In this document: positions 36,599 through 45,915 of the stretch, one piece after another
How the letters are laid out: every line of letters begins with the position of its first letter
How positions within the stretch are numbered: the first letter of the stretch is position 1
Assembly (NCBI GenBank): GCA_002746415.1
Contig: NVXD01000002.1
Location: forward strand, 62,001 to 126,000
DNA: 64,000 bases
Origin: Flavobacteriaceae bacterium
GTDB lineage: Bacteria; Bacteroidota; Bacteroidia; Flavobacteriales; Flavobacteriaceae
Direction: 5' to 3'
Translations under genes and position numbers: made by a program
The notes under the pieces: generated by a model
What the model saw: only the letters and a program-made list of their open reading frames with translations
Database searches by the model: none
What the model was told of the DNA's origin: nothing

Positions 36599-37252
36599 AT
36601 GAAAAAGATTATGTTGTCCATATTATTCATTAGTACCATGAGTCTTCATGCGCAAAAGAATATATATGAAAGTGGACGTTTTGATGCTTTGAGCAAAGAC
36701 CATAAGGTTTTAGCCATAATTCCATTTCTTACAAATTTGGACTTGAAAGAGAGCTTCTCCACCAAACAAATTAAAGAATTGGAAGAAAAAGAGGGGCATG
36801 CGGTACAGGATGCTTTTGAAACTTATTTTTCTAGAAGAAAGAAAAGAAAAAAATTCTCTGTAGAGTTTCAGAATATTAAAAACACCAATGCTATTCTGGC
36901 GCAGAATAATATTAGTTATAAAAATTTAGACATATACACCATAAAACAACTTTCAAAGATTTTAGGGGTAGATGGTATCATCAGTGGCAATATAGACCTC
37001 AATATCCTGCTTTCAAAAGGTGTAACCACGGAAATGAGCTTTGTTGATTATATTATGGGTGCTGCTAATTATGGTAGAATTGGGATAAAAATAAGTGACG
37101 GGGATTCTGGAAAATTACTTTGGAAATATGAAAAGGAAATCAATAAAAAATCAGGTAAAAACACAACGGCTCTTATTGATGGTATGATGAAAAAAGCTAC
37201 CAAAAAATTCCCCTACGAGAAAGAAAGACCGCGAGCCCGTAAGAAAAATTAA
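36599..37252 (+). CDS. Exported protein of unknown function
   Basis: A 217-residue protein with a signal peptide (about 1-18, ending S-L-H-A-Q). The mature part reads 'HKVLAIIPFLTNLDLKESFS', 'LSKILGVDGIISGNIDLNIL' and 'ISDGDSGKLLWKYEKEINKK', a pattern like periplasmic proteins that build an alpha/beta fold resembling the TolB-N/CsgG-type nucleotide-binding-like domain, but I would not name it. It begins 1 bp after the TonB receptor stop and ends overlapping the convergent cysteine desulfurase by 4 bp. Confidence 0.82.
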   Translation: MKKIMLSILFISTMSLHAQKNIYESGRFDALSKDHKVLAIIPFLTNLDLKESFSTKQIKELEEKEGHAVQDAFETYFSRRKKRKKFSVEFQNIKNTNAILAQNNISYKNLDIYTIKQLSKILGVDGIISGNIDLNILLSKGVTTEMSFVDYIMGAANYGRIGIKISDGDSGKLLWKYEKEINKKSGKNTTALIDGMMKKATKKFPYEKERPRARKKN

Positions 37253-38397
37253 TTTTCAGCAAATTCTTTTAAAGTGCCAATTACATAATCCAATTCCTCT
37301 TTTGTATTGTATTTAGAAAATGAAAAGCGAAGTGATGGCTTTTTCATATCCTCTTCGTCCAAAATTTCTGTCAACACATGTGAACCTTGGTCACTTCCAG
37401 ATTGGCAAGCACTACCTTTAGAACACGCTATTCCTTTAATATCCAAATGAAATAGTAACATTAAAGACTTTTCTGAACTAAATGGTAAACAGACATTGAC
37501 AAGAGTATAGGTGCTTTTCTGCAGGTTTCCAGAATGCCCATTGAACTTTACTTGTGGTAATTCTGATTTTATTTTCTCCATAAAATAAATCTTCAACTCT
37601 TCCACATAAGTCTTCTCTTGCTCCAAATTATCATAAGCCGAAACAAATGCTTCTTCTAGACCAACTATATTATGAAAAGCTTCTGTTCCTGCCCTAAATC
37701 CACGTTCCTGTGACCCACCAAAAATCATAGGTCTTAATCCACTATTTCTTTTTAAATATGCAAAGCCAATCCCTTTTGGCCCATGAAATTTATGTGCCGC
37801 AGCCGTCATAAAATCAATTTGCACCTTTTGCACATCCCATGGATAATGCCCAACTGACTGCACGGTATCAGAATGAAAAAAAGCATTGTTTTCCTTACAA
37901 ATATTACCAATGGCAACAATATCAATCATATTGCCAATTTCATTGTTGACATGCATAAGGCTTACCAATTTTTTGGTATCATCTTGCTGCAGTAATTCAC
38001 TTAAATGAGAAAGTATTGGGTTTCCAAAATCATCCAAATTCACAAAATGCAATGCAATTCCATGCTCCCTTGCCAATTCCTCAACCGTATGCAATACCGC
38101 ATGATGTTCAATTTTAGAGGTAATTATTGTCTTAACACCTAAATCCCTAACAGCTCCATTTAGAATCATATTATCTGCCTCTGTTCCACCAGAAGTAAAT
38201 ATAATTTCAGAAGGGTGCGCATTCAAATATTTTGCAATGACCTTGCGTGCTTTTTCAATTGCGGTTTTAGCAGACCTTCCAAAACTATGAGTGGAGGATG
38301 GATTGCCATAAAAATTTGCCATGGCATCCTGCATTCTCACAAGAACTCCCTCCCTGATTTGCGTAGTGGCCGCATTGTCAAGATAGATTTTTTTCAT
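37249..38397 (-). CDS. Cysteine desulfurase (NifS/IscS-like)
   Basis: PLP-dependent release of sulfur from cysteine for iron-sulfur clusters or tRNA thiolation, 382 residues. Motifs: 'YLDNAATTQIREGV' at the N-terminus, 'TSGGTEADNMIL', the PLP-lysine region 'TAAAHKFHGPKGIGF' and the mobile loop with the active cysteine 'SKGSACQSGSDQGSHVLTE'. It is a group I NifS/IscS type rather than SufS, judging by the longer cysteine loop. No isc scaffold genes are adjacent. Convergent with the exported protein gene. Confidence 0.94.
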   Translation of the reverse strand: MKKIYLDNAATTQIREGVLVRMQDAMANFYGNPSSTHSFGRSAKTAIEKARKVIAKYLNAHPSEIIFTSGGTEADNMILNGAVRDLGVKTIITSKIEHHAVLHTVEELAREHGIALHFVNLDDFGNPILSHLSELLQQDDTKKLVSLMHVNNEIGNMIDIVAIGNICKENNAFFHSDTVQSVGHYPWDVQKVQIDFMTAAAHKFHGPKGIGFAYLKRNSGLRPMIFGGSQERGFRAGTEAFHNIVGLEEAFVSAYDNLEQEKTYVEELKIYFMEKIKSELPQVKFNGHSGNLQKSTYTLVNVCLPFSSEKSLMLLFHLDIKGIACSKGSACQSGSDQGSHVLTEILDEEDMKKPSLRFSFSKYNTKEELDYVIGTLKEFAEN

Positions 38398-38508
38398 TAC
38401 CTTATATCGGTTTATAACGCATCAAAATTACTTCAAATAAAGTTAATTTCTAGCTAAATGAAATGAAACCTATAGGAATATCCCTATTATTTGCTTTAAA
38501 TTTGGGCT

Positions 38509-39015
38509 ATGAAAAAAATTCTTGCATTTTGGTTGCTAGTATTGCTAGCTGCCTGTGATGATGGCGACCTACAAATAGAAGTGTTGGATTTTGATGAAAG
38601 TACAATTCAATTTTGTGAAACCGCGTCCTTAGGCTCGACTATCTTTTTTAAAATAAATGATGACGAAGCCTTGATCCTGGAGCTACAAAGTGGATTACTA
38701 AAAAGCGAAGCATCAGATGGCGTTATTTCAAGTACAGTTCCAGGGAGCTCTAAAATTACGTATCGCATTTTTTCTGACAAAGTATCTAAAGATTATTTCT
38801 GCAATGAAATACCCTTGACAGAACCCGCAGTATTAAATGAAATTATAGCCGAAGGTGGCGAAGTATTAATAACAACAATATTAGCTGAAGATGGGGAATC
38901 TTATGAACATAAAATTGAACTAAGTGGCATTTCATTAGTCACTGAAAATGGTAGCCGTATTACCGATTTAAGAATCAATGATTATGGCACCATCACCACC
39001 AGTATTGGCAACTAA
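38509..39015 (+). CDS. Lipoprotein of unknown function
   Basis: A 168-residue lipoprotein with signal and lipobox L-A-A-C-D (Cys about 16), followed by Asp residues, the usual flavobacterial surface-export context. The mature part is acidic and beta-rich ('STIFFKINDDEALILELQSG', 'TVPGSSKITYRIFSDKVSKD') with no domain I recognise. A TAAATTTG promoter box lies 4 bp upstream of the ATG, so the message is nearly leaderless. Its 3' end overlaps the convergent Smr gene by 4 bp. Confidence 0.82.
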   Translation: MKKILAFWLLVLLAACDDGDLQIEVLDFDESTIQFCETASLGSTIFFKINDDEALILELQSGLLKSEASDGVISSTVPGSSKITYRIFSDKVSKDYFCNEIPLTEPAVLNEIIAEGGEVLITTILAEDGESYEHKIELSGISLVTENGSRITDLRINDYGTITTSIGN

Positions 39016-39557
39016 CTTTTCTGGTAAATGTATACTTCTGTGGCTCCCATGCCATATTTCTGATAGTCAGCATCGTAATATTTTACATTTTCATATCGTC
39101 TAAAAAGATAGTAAAGCTCTTCTTTAAGAACACCTTCTCCCACACCGTGTATAAAAACCACTTTTTGTATTCGTTTGCCAATAGCAAATTCCAATTGTCG
39201 CTTGGCGGTTTCTAATTGTAGATTAAGCATTTCATAATTGCTTAGACCCTTACTAAATTTCACTAGGTGCTGAATGTGTAAATCCACCTCCATCTTGGGA
39301 ACATTACGTTCCTTTGGCTTAACCGGTTGCTGCCTTCGTTTTTTGCCGATTTCTTTTTCCTTTTTCACCTGTGCAACCTCATAATTGGTCACTGATATAT
39401 CTTCCATATCAGTTTTCACAAGCTCGGAAGGGGTGTAGTTTATTTGAAAACCGTCCTCGGTTTCAATACAGACCAAACTTCCATCAAGACCAATTACGGT
39501 ACCTCTAATAGTCTCATCAAGCACCTCTACCCTATCTCCTATTTTATATTGACTCAT
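39012..39557 (-). CDS. DUF2027/Smr-domain protein
   Basis: About 181 residues. The N-terminal part 'YKIGDRVEVLDETIRGTVIG' is a small beta-barrel (DUF2027-like/KOW-like), followed by a basic linker. The C-terminal Smr domain (about 95-181, 'EVDLHIQHLVKFSKGLSNYE' and 'VVFIHGVGEGVLKEELYYLF') carries the DLH and H-G-x-G motifs of Smr nucleases found in MutS2. Smr domains bind or nick DNA or act on stalled ribosomes. The start at 39557 fits the conserved opening and overlaps the upstream small membrane gene by 14 bp. Confidence 0.88.
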   Translation of the reverse strand: MSQYKIGDRVEVLDETIRGTVIGLDGSLVCIETEDGFQINYTPSELVKTDMEDISVTNYEVAQVKKEKEIGKKRRQQPVKPKERNVPKMEVDLHIQHLVKFSKGLSNYEMLNLQLETAKRQLEFAIGKRIQKVVFIHGVGEGVLKEELYYLFRRYENVKYYDADYQKYGMGATEVYIYQKS

Positions 39558-39741
39558 CTTCATCAGACTCCTTATTGTTAATTTCACCGGACCACAACTG
39601 GGTGGTATTATAGATTCCCAACATTAATAAAACAATACCCACAGCAAGTGCATATTCTTTTTGAACAAAATGCTTTCCAAAACCCATAACCAAAGCACCG
39701 ATTACGATTAGAATAAAATAAATGATTCTTTTTGTTTTCAT
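39544..39741 (-). CDS. Small membrane protein upstream of the Smr gene
   Basis: 65 residues with two membrane helices (about 5-22 and 30-48), then a polar acidic tail ending 'NNKESDEDESI'. The ATG at 39741 precedes a basic 'MKTKRIIY' start and is preferred over an upstream in-frame ATG at 39798 that would add a non-hydrophobic lead. No known domain. Its end overlaps the Smr gene, so they form one operon; it is divergent from the DUF2752 cluster. Confidence 0.75.
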   Translation of the reverse strand: MKTKRIIYFILIVIGALVMGFGKHFVQKEYALAVGIVLLMLGIYNTTQLWSGEINNKESDEDESI

Positions 39742-39786
39742 ACCCTCAAAAATAATGGTATTTTTCGGTCTAAGAATACTAGTGTA

Positions 39787-40092
39787 ATGAAATTGCAATT
39801 GTTGGCTTTTTTAGTCGTATCTGAAAAATACATGCTACCCTGCCTCAATAAAAGAATATTTGGGATAGAGTGCCCAGGATGTGGCCTGCAACGATCTATG
39901 GCTTTTTTGTTAAAAGGAGATTTTTTGGAAGCATTTAAAATGTACCCAGCTATTTATACCCTTATATTATTGTTCAGCTTTCTCATGATAAACAACTTTG
40001 TTAAAATCAAACACGCCAATAAAATTATAATTGGCTTAAGTATATCTAGTGTCGTCCTAATATTAACCAACTATATTTTAAAATTTATCTAA
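39787..40092 (+). CDS. DUF2752 membrane protein
   Basis: 101 residues. The family motif is 'GIECPGCGLQRSMAFLLKGD', a CPxCG pair before two membrane helices (about 57-73 and 80-97). DUF2752 is a conserved uncharacterised membrane family; the paired cysteines suggest metal or redox chemistry, but this is unproven. The ATG at 39787 is used; an internal ATG (Met16, just before L-P-C-L-N-K) matches the family opening as well. It leads a three-gene cluster of small Cys-containing membrane proteins. Confidence 0.85.
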   Translation: MKLQLLAFLVVSEKYMLPCLNKRIFGIECPGCGLQRSMAFLLKGDFLEAFKMYPAIYTLILLFSFLMINNFVKIKHANKIIIGLSISSVVLILTNYILKFI

Positions 40093-40105
40093 TAACTTAC
40101 TAATT

Positions 40106-40441
40106 ATGGAACAACAAAAACTACCAAATGGAGTGCTTATTATTGTTTTGGGAATTTTCGGTTTTCTGTGCTGCTGCACAGGGATTCTTGGAGTTATACC
40201 CGCAGGAATTGGCTTTTACCTAGCAAGTAAATCAGGAATATTATACAAAGAAAATCCAGATGCATATGATAATTTTAGTCAAATTAAAACTGGGAAAATA
40301 ATTTGCTTAATAGCTTTGATACTCAGCGCTTTAATGACCGCAAGATGGGGTTATGTTATTTTTGAAATGGGTGGAGTATCCGATTTGATTGAAGAATTTA
40401 GAAAGGCCTATGCTGAAGGCATGGAGCAGTACCAAGAATAA
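40106..40441 (+). CDS. CCC-motif small membrane protein
   Basis: 111 residues with two to three membrane helices. The motif 'GIFGFLCCCTGILGVIPAGI' puts three consecutive cysteines in the first helix, and the polar loop 'ENPDAYDNFSQIKTGKI' is shared with the next gene. The acidic C-terminal tail is cytoplasmic or periplasmic, which I cannot decide. The family is uncharacterised and typical of flavobacteria. It is 13 bp after DUF2752. Confidence 0.85.
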   Translation: MEQQKLPNGVLIIVLGIFGFLCCCTGILGVIPAGIGFYLASKSGILYKENPDAYDNFSQIKTGKIICLIALILSALMTARWGYVIFEMGGVSDLIEEFRKAYAEGMEQYQE

Positions 40442-40463
40442 ATTAACACATAATTAAATATAT

Positions 40464-40766
40464 ATGAATCAACAACCTTTACCTGGAGCTAGTGCTGCAT
40501 TGACAATGGGAATCCTTTCTATTGTTGGGTCTCTTTTTTGCTGTGGGCCATTTGCAATAATATTCAGTATTATTGGATTATCTAAAGCAAAAAGTGCGGA
40601 AAGAATTCATCATGAAAACCCAGGTGAATATTCTGGTTTTGAAAATGTAAAAACCAGTAAAATACTTTCCTATATTGGATTAGGATTATCTCTTATTATG
40701 CTACTCTTCCTCATCTTATACTTTGGGGTGATTATAGCCATGATATCGTCAGGTAATTTCAATTAA
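40464..40766 (+). CDS. CCC-motif-related small membrane protein
   Basis: 100 residues, a paralogue of the previous gene. It reads 'SIVGSLFCCGPFAIIFSIIG' (two cysteines, not three) and shares the loop 'ENPGEYSGFENVKTSKI'. Two membrane helices flank that loop. A terminator shared with the convergent recQ gene follows 36 bp later. Function unknown; probably acts with its neighbour. Confidence 0.83.
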   Translation: MNQQPLPGASAALTMGILSIVGSLFCCGPFAIIFSIIGLSKAKSAERIHHENPGEYSGFENVKTSKILSYIGLGLSLIMLLFLILYFGVIIAMISSGNFN

Positions 40767-40801
40767 AACTAAAAGCATTCAATAATCTGAATGATTTTGA
40801 T

Positions 40802-40834
40802 AAAAAAAGCCACTCTAATCGAGTGGCTTTTTTT
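40802..40834. terminator. Bidirectional intrinsic terminator between the CCC-motif cluster and recQ
   Basis: Arms of seven A plus GCCACTC and GAGTGGC plus seven T with a five-base loop. U-tracts are present on both strands, so it can end both convergent transcripts. Confidence 0.9.
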
Positions 40835-40852
40835 ATTTAGTTTTCTTATGAA

Positions 40853-43048
40853 TCAATTTGCAACTTCGCTCATGAATTTTAAACGATACATTCTAAGTTC
40901 TTCCTCTTCATAATCCCCATCAAACTCTTCCATAGCAGTTTCAATAGTATCATTTTCAGCTTCTAAAAAATACTCATGGATTTCTTCTTGTTGATCTTCA
41001 TCTAAAATTTCATCAATCCAATAACCAATATTTAATTTTGTACCACTAAACACTATTTGCTCCATAGCTTTCACCAAGGCATCCAGTTCCAACCCTTTTG
41101 CAGCTGCTATATCACTCAAGGGCAATTTCCTATCCACATTTTGTATGATGTATAATTTTAAAGCTGAATTAGCTCCTGTACTCTTAACCACCAAATCATC
41201 TGGTCTAAACACATCATTCTCTTCTACATAGGTGGCTATTAATGCAATAAATGACTTTCCATACTTTTTAGCCTTTCCTTCTCCTACACCATGAATATTC
41301 ACCAATTCTACCATGGAAATTGGGTATTTTAGTGACATATCATCTAAAGAAGGGTCCTGAAAAATTACAAATGGAGGCACGTCCAACTTGGTAGCTTCTT
41401 TCTTTCTTAAACTTTTAAGCATTCTTAGCAATTTTTCATCAGCTACACCCCCACCAGATTTAGCAGCACTTACTATCGCATCATCATTTTCTTTATTGTA
41501 AACATGGTCCTTGGTCATCATAAAAGTACTAGGACTTGCAAGATATTCATCCCCCATCGGAGTTACGTGCAGTACACCATATCGCTCTATTTCCTTTTTG
41601 ATATACCCAGTAACCAAAGTTTGGCGTATTAATGCCATCCAATAATTTCCTGGCTTATTGGAACCAATACCAAAAAACTCCTTTTCATTTGTTTTATGGG
41701 AAGAAATAAGTGCATTTACACTGCCTTCCAAAGTTTTTACAATTTCTTTGGATTTAAATTTTTCTTTAGTTCCCTTTATTACGGAGATAAGTTTTACTAC
41801 ATCATCCTTGGCTTCTTCTCTTGGTTTAGGGTTTCTGGCATTATCGTCCATATCAGCTCCGGCACCATTTACCCCATCAAACTCCTCACCAAAATAATGA
41901 AGAATAAATTTTCTTCTGGACATGGATGTTTCCGCGAAGGCAACGATTTCTTGCAAGAGTGCATTTCCAATCTCTTGCTCGGCCACTGGTTTCCCAGACA
42001 TAAATTTTTCCAATTTCTCTATATCCTTATAGGAATAGAATGCAAGGCAATGCCCTTCACCATCATCTCTACCTGCTCTTCCCGTCTCCTGATAATAACT
42101 TTCTATACTTTTGGGAATATCATGATGAATTACAAAACGAACATCTGGCTTGTCTATCCCCATACCAAAAGCAATTGTCGCCACAACGACATTTACATCT
42201 TCCATCAAAAACATATCTTGATACTTGGATCTTGTCTTTGCGTCAAATCCTGCGTGATAAGGAACAGCACTCACACCATTTACTTGTAGTACCTGGGCCA
42301 ATTCTTCTACTTTTTTTCTACTAAGGCAATAAATTATTCCAGATTTACCCTCATTTTGTTTTACAAAACGAATGATATCTGCCTCCACATTTTGGGTTTT
42401 TGGTCGTACTTCATAAAAAAGATTTGGCCTATTAAAAGACGCTTTAAAAACTTTAGCGCCAACAATGCCCAAATTCTTGATAATATCTTCCTGAACCTTT
42501 TCTGTAGCTGTCGCCGTAAGCCCAATAATAGGGATATTATCTCCCAAACGATTAATGATGTTTTTTAAATTCCTGTATTCTGGTCTAAAATCATGACCCC
42601 ATTCAGAAATACAATGAGCTTCATCTATTGCTACAAATGAAACTTTCACTGATCGCAAGAACTCTACATTCTCATCTTTGGTCAATGATTCTGGAGCTAC
42701 ATACAATAACTTGGTTACTCCTCTTGTAATATCCTCTTTTACAATTTTAACTTCGGTTTTAGTCAGGGAGGAGTTTAGCACATGCGCTATACCGTGTTCA
42801 GATGACACTCCACGAAGTGCATCAACCTGATTTTTCATTAATGCAATTAACGGAGAAACTACAATAGCTGTTCCCTCTTGCATTAACGCTGGAAGTTGAA
42901 AACAAAGGGATTTACCACCACCTGTAGGCATAATAACAAAAGTATCATTCCCTTGAATTATGTTGCTAATTACGTCTTCCTGAAGGCCTTTAAACTTTGT
43001 AAAGCCAAAATATTTCTTCAATGATGCGTGTATATCAATTTTACTCAA
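40853..43048 (-). CDS. recQ: ATP-dependent DNA helicase RecQ, TTG start
   Basis: 3'-5' DNA helicase for recombination and repair, 731 residues, longer than E. coli RecQ (about 610). Domains: helicase core with Walker A 'IMPTGGGKSLCFQLPALMQE', DEAH box 'VAIDEAHCISEWGHDFRPEY', motif IV-VI 'GMGIDKPDVRFVIHHDIPKS' and 'YYQETGRAGRDDGEGHC'. A winged-helix RQC domain (about 400-520) and an HRDC-like helical region follow, then an acidic tail. The zinc-binding cysteines of canonical RQC are not evident. The minus-strand start codon is TTG (plus 43046-43048), with no ATG nearby. Confidence 0.93.
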   Translation of the reverse strand: MSKIDIHASLKKYFGFTKFKGLQEDVISNIIQGNDTFVIMPTGGGKSLCFQLPALMQEGTAIVVSPLIALMKNQVDALRGVSSEHGIAHVLNSSLTKTEVKIVKEDITRGVTKLLYVAPESLTKDENVEFLRSVKVSFVAIDEAHCISEWGHDFRPEYRNLKNIINRLGDNIPIIGLTATATEKVQEDIIKNLGIVGAKVFKASFNRPNLFYEVRPKTQNVEADIIRFVKQNEGKSGIIYCLSRKKVEELAQVLQVNGVSAVPYHAGFDAKTRSKYQDMFLMEDVNVVVATIAFGMGIDKPDVRFVIHHDIPKSIESYYQETGRAGRDDGEGHCLAFYSYKDIEKLEKFMSGKPVAEQEIGNALLQEIVAFAETSMSRRKFILHYFGEEFDGVNGAGADMDDNARNPKPREEAKDDVVKLISVIKGTKEKFKSKEIVKTLEGSVNALISSHKTNEKEFFGIGSNKPGNYWMALIRQTLVTGYIKKEIERYGVLHVTPMGDEYLASPSTFMMTKDHVYNKENDDAIVSAAKSGGGVADEKLLRMLKSLRKKEATKLDVPPFVIFQDPSLDDMSLKYPISMVELVNIHGVGEGKAKKYGKSFIALIATYVEENDVFRPDDLVVKSTGANSALKLYIIQNVDRKLPLSDIAAAKGLELDALVKAMEQIVFSGTKLNIGYWIDEILDEDQQEEIHEYFLEAENDTIETAMEEFDGDYEEEELRMYRLKFMSEVAN

Positions 43049-43201
43049 ACTAATATTTTCTTTAATTTTTATAGTGAATACTCTTGGTCAGCAGTTGGTT
43101 ATAGCTTAACGTTCTTAAGATAACGTTTTTTCAGCATTTAAAAAACAGATGTGTTAATTTTTTTAACATAATATATAAACATGTCCTAAAATAAGTTTAT
43201 G

Positions 43202-43209
43202 TAATTTTG
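43202..43209 (+). promoter_or_regulatory. Bacteroidota -7 promoter box (TAATTTTG) before kdsD
   Basis: Exact TAnnTTTG match in the recQ/kdsD divergent region, 56 bp before the kdsD start. No upstream TTG at the consensus spacing. Confidence 0.35.
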
Positions 43210-43265
43210 TTATTTAAATATAATACATTCTTTTAGGAATTCAACCACAAAATTTAAGAATTACT

Positions 43266-44231
43266 TTGAGCAATACTCAAGCTATATTAGACATAGCAAG
43301 GAAAACCATTGAAACTGAGGGGGAAGCTATACATCATTTAGCTACTCTATTAAATGATGAATTTTCCAAAGCTGTAAATTGCATTTTAGAGTCAAACGGC
43401 AGGGTTATAGTCACTGGCGTGGGCAAAAGTGCCATTATTGCCTCAAAAATAGTGGCTACCTTGAATTCTACTGGAACTCCTGCAATATTTATGCATGCCG
43501 CAGATGCCATTCATGGAGATTTAGGAACCATTCAAAAGAATGATGTTGTCATCTGCATCTCCAAAAGTGGTAATACCGCAGAAATAAAGGCATTGGTTCC
43601 TCTTATTAAAAGGGGAGGAAATATATTAATTGGCATGACAGGAGGTTTGGATTCATACCTTTCCAAACAATCCAATTTCACATTAAATACCTATGTAAAA
43701 AAAGAAGCTTGTCCAAATGGACTCGCGCCAACCACAAGCACAACAGCGCAAATGGTCATGGGAGACGCACTTGCTATTTCCCTATTAAAACTAAAAGGTT
43801 TTGACAGTAAAGATTTTGCTCAATACCACCCTGGAGGAGCTTTAGGGAAAAAATTATACCTCTCTGTAAAGGATATAGTTGCAAACAACATGGTTCCGCA
43901 AGTAGCGATTACTGCTCCTGTAAAAGAGGTGATTGTAGAAATTTCGGAAAAAATGTTGGGTGTAACCGCTGTGATGCAAGACAGTAAAATTGTAGGTGTG
44001 GTCACAGACGGTGATATTCGTAGAATGTTAAATAAACATGACAATATAGGTAAACTTACGGCAAAGGATATTATGTCAGAAAGCCCAAAAACCATAAATG
44101 CAGAAATACTTGCAGTAAAAGCATTGGAAATAATGCAAGAAAAAGAAATAACTCAATTATTAGCTGTTGAAAACGGCAAATATATTGGTGTTGTACATAT
44201 ACATAATTTAATAAATGAGGGCATTTTATAA
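43266..44231 (+). CDS. kdsD: Arabinose-5-phosphate isomerase (KpsF/GutQ family), TTG start
   Basis: Converts ribulose-5-phosphate to arabinose-5-phosphate for Kdo and LPS synthesis, 321 residues. An SIS domain (about 30-180) has 'VIVTGVGKSAIIASKIVATL', 'CISKSGNTAEIKALVPLI' and 'TTSTTAQMVMGDALAISLL'. Two CBS motifs follow (about 200-320, 'GVVTDGDIRRMLNKHDNIGK'). The start is TTG at 43266, with no ATG in the vicinity. Its stop overlaps the tatC start codon (TAATG), so translation is coupled. Confidence 0.94.
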   Translation: MSNTQAILDIARKTIETEGEAIHHLATLLNDEFSKAVNCILESNGRVIVTGVGKSAIIASKIVATLNSTGTPAIFMHAADAIHGDLGTIQKNDVVICISKSGNTAEIKALVPLIKRGGNILIGMTGGLDSYLSKQSNFTLNTYVKKEACPNGLAPTTSTTAQMVMGDALAISLLKLKGFDSKDFAQYHPGGALGKKLYLSVKDIVANNMVPQVAITAPVKEVIVEISEKMLGVTAVMQDSKIVGVVTDGDIRRMLNKHDNIGKLTAKDIMSESPKTINAEILAVKALEIMQEKEITQLLAVENGKYIGVVHIHNLINEGIL

Positions 44232-45073
44232 TGGCAAAAACTGAAAGCACCACTCAAGATGAAATGTCTTTTTTAGACCATTTAGAGGAATTGAGATGGC
44301 ATTTAATACGATCTACACTTGCAATAGTCATTCTTGGCTCTGTTGCCTTTTTAATGAAAGGTTTTATTTTTGACACCCTTCTTTTTGGTCCATCTAAAAT
44401 GGATTTTCCAACATATGAGCTATTTTGTACTATAGCTACTTTTCTTGGTTTCGATTCAGCCTTTTGTTCTGATGAGCTTCCATTTACGATACAAAGTCGA
44501 CTTATGTCTGGTCAATTCTCAGCGCACATCTGGACATCCATATGGGCAGGGTTTATAGTTGGTTTTCCATATGTACTGTATGAAATGTGGAAGTTCATTA
44601 GTCCAGGATTACATGAGAAAGAGTTAAAAAATTCAAGAGGCTTCATCATTATAGCATCACTTTTATTTTTTACCGGGGTACTTTTCGGTTATTATGTAGT
44701 AGCTCCTCTATCCATTAACTTTTTAGGTACATATCAAGTAAGTGAACGGGTATTGAATGAATTTGATCTTAGTTCCTATATTGGCACAATAAGATCTTCT
44801 GTGATTGCATGTGGCATATTATTTGAACTCCCTATTATTATTTACTTTTTGACTAAAGTAGGATTGGTAACCCCTGAAATTCTTAGGAAATACAGAAAAA
44901 TAGCCTTGGTGGTTGTATTGATACTCTCTGCGGTAATTACGCCGCCCGACATAGCGAGCCAAGTTGTAGTATCGGTCCCTATTTTAATACTATACCAAGT
45001 CAGCATCTATATTTCAAAAATGGTGTTGAAAAAAGAGGCCAAAAGAGCAAAGAAAGGATTAAAAACCAAGTAA
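44231..45073 (+). CDS. tatC: Sec-independent protein translocase TatC
   Basis: Core of the twin-arginine export system, 280 residues with six membrane helices. Signature features: N-terminal 'MSFLDHLEELRWHLIRS' with the conserved Glu, 'FVSPGL'-like 'KFISPGLHEKELKNSRGF', and 'VTPEILRKYRKIALVVVLIL'. It recognises the Arg-Arg signal. The insertion between helices 1 and 2 is about 40 residues longer than in E. coli, common in Bacteroidota. It overlaps kdsD by one base and probably shares a transcript with it. Confidence 0.95.
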   Translation: MAKTESTTQDEMSFLDHLEELRWHLIRSTLAIVILGSVAFLMKGFIFDTLLFGPSKMDFPTYELFCTIATFLGFDSAFCSDELPFTIQSRLMSGQFSAHIWTSIWAGFIVGFPYVLYEMWKFISPGLHEKELKNSRGFIIIASLLFFTGVLFGYYVVAPLSINFLGTYQVSERVLNEFDLSSYIGTIRSSVIACGILFELPIIIYFLTKVGLVTPEILRKYRKIALVVVLILSAVITPPDIASQVVVSVPILILYQVSIYISKMVLKKEAKRAKKGLKTK

Positions 45074-45163
45074 AATAAACTTTAAAACAACAAGGTTAAT
45101 TCTTTTGTAATTCCTTTTCGTTAAAAAAATTATGGCTTAGTTTTGAAAGCCAACAAAATAAAA

Positions 45164-45904
45164 ATGAAACTACGAGCAGAAAACATAATGAAGGCCTATA
45201 GAGGCCGAAGAGTGGTAAGAGGCATTTCCCTAGAGGTAAATCAAGGTGAAATTGTTGGATTATTGGGACCTAACGGGGCTGGTAAAACCACATCCTTTTA
45301 TATGATTGTTGGGCTAGTAAAACCTAATGGAGGAAAAATCTTCTTAGATAATATGGAAATCACCAATTTCCCAATGTATAAAAGAGCCCAGCATGGCATA
45401 GGATACTTAGCACAAGAAGCTTCGATTTTTAGAAAGCTAAGTGTTGAAAAAAATATCATGAGTGTGCTGCAATTGACCAAACTTAGCAAGAAAGAGCAGC
45501 ATATGAAAATGGAGTCTCTCATTGAAGAATTTGGATTAGGACATATTCGTAAAAACCGTGGAGATTTATTATCAGGTGGAGAGCGTAGACGTACTGAAAT
45601 TGCCCGTGCATTGGCTACAGACCCAAATTTCATCCTATTAGATGAGCCTTTTGCTGGGGTAGACCCAGTTGCTGTAGAGGATATTCAGCGTATTGTAGCC
45701 CAATTAAAAAGCAAAAATATAGGCATCCTTATTACCGACCATAATGTACAAGAAACATTGGCCATTACAGAACGTTCCTATCTTATGTTTGAAGGTGGTA
45801 TTCTAAAATCTGGGGAACCAGAGGAATTGGCCGCCGATGAAATGGTGCGAAAAGTATATTTAGGTCAAAACTTTGAACTCCGTAAAAAGAAGCTGGATTT
45901 TTAA
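45164..45904 (+). CDS. lptB: LPS export ABC transporter ATP-binding protein LptB
   Basis: ATPase of the LptBFG complex that extracts LPS from the inner membrane, 246 residues from the ATG at 45164. Walker A '[16 protein letters not shown]' (about 35-43), Q-loop '[15 protein letters not shown]', signature '[16 protein letters not shown]', Walker B '[19 protein letters not shown]' and the H-loop '[11 protein letters not shown]' match LptB rather than other ABC proteins. A TTG 21 bp upstream also opens the frame but adds atypical residues. Functionally linked to the OstA-like gene at 19.9 kb. Confidence 0.93.
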   Translation: MKLRAENIMKAYRGRRVVRGISLEVNQGEIVGLLGPNGAGKTTSFYMIVGLVKPNGGKIFLDNMEITNFPMYKRAQHGIGYLAQEASIFRKLSVEKNIMSVLQLTKLSKKEQHMKMESLIEEFGLGHIRKNRGDLLSGGERRRTEIARALATDPNFILLDEPFAGVDPVAVEDIQRIVAQLKSKNIGILITDHNVQETLAITERSYLMFEGGILKSGEPEELAADEMVRKVYLGQNFELRKKKLDF

Positions 45905-45915
45905 ACAACAGTTAT

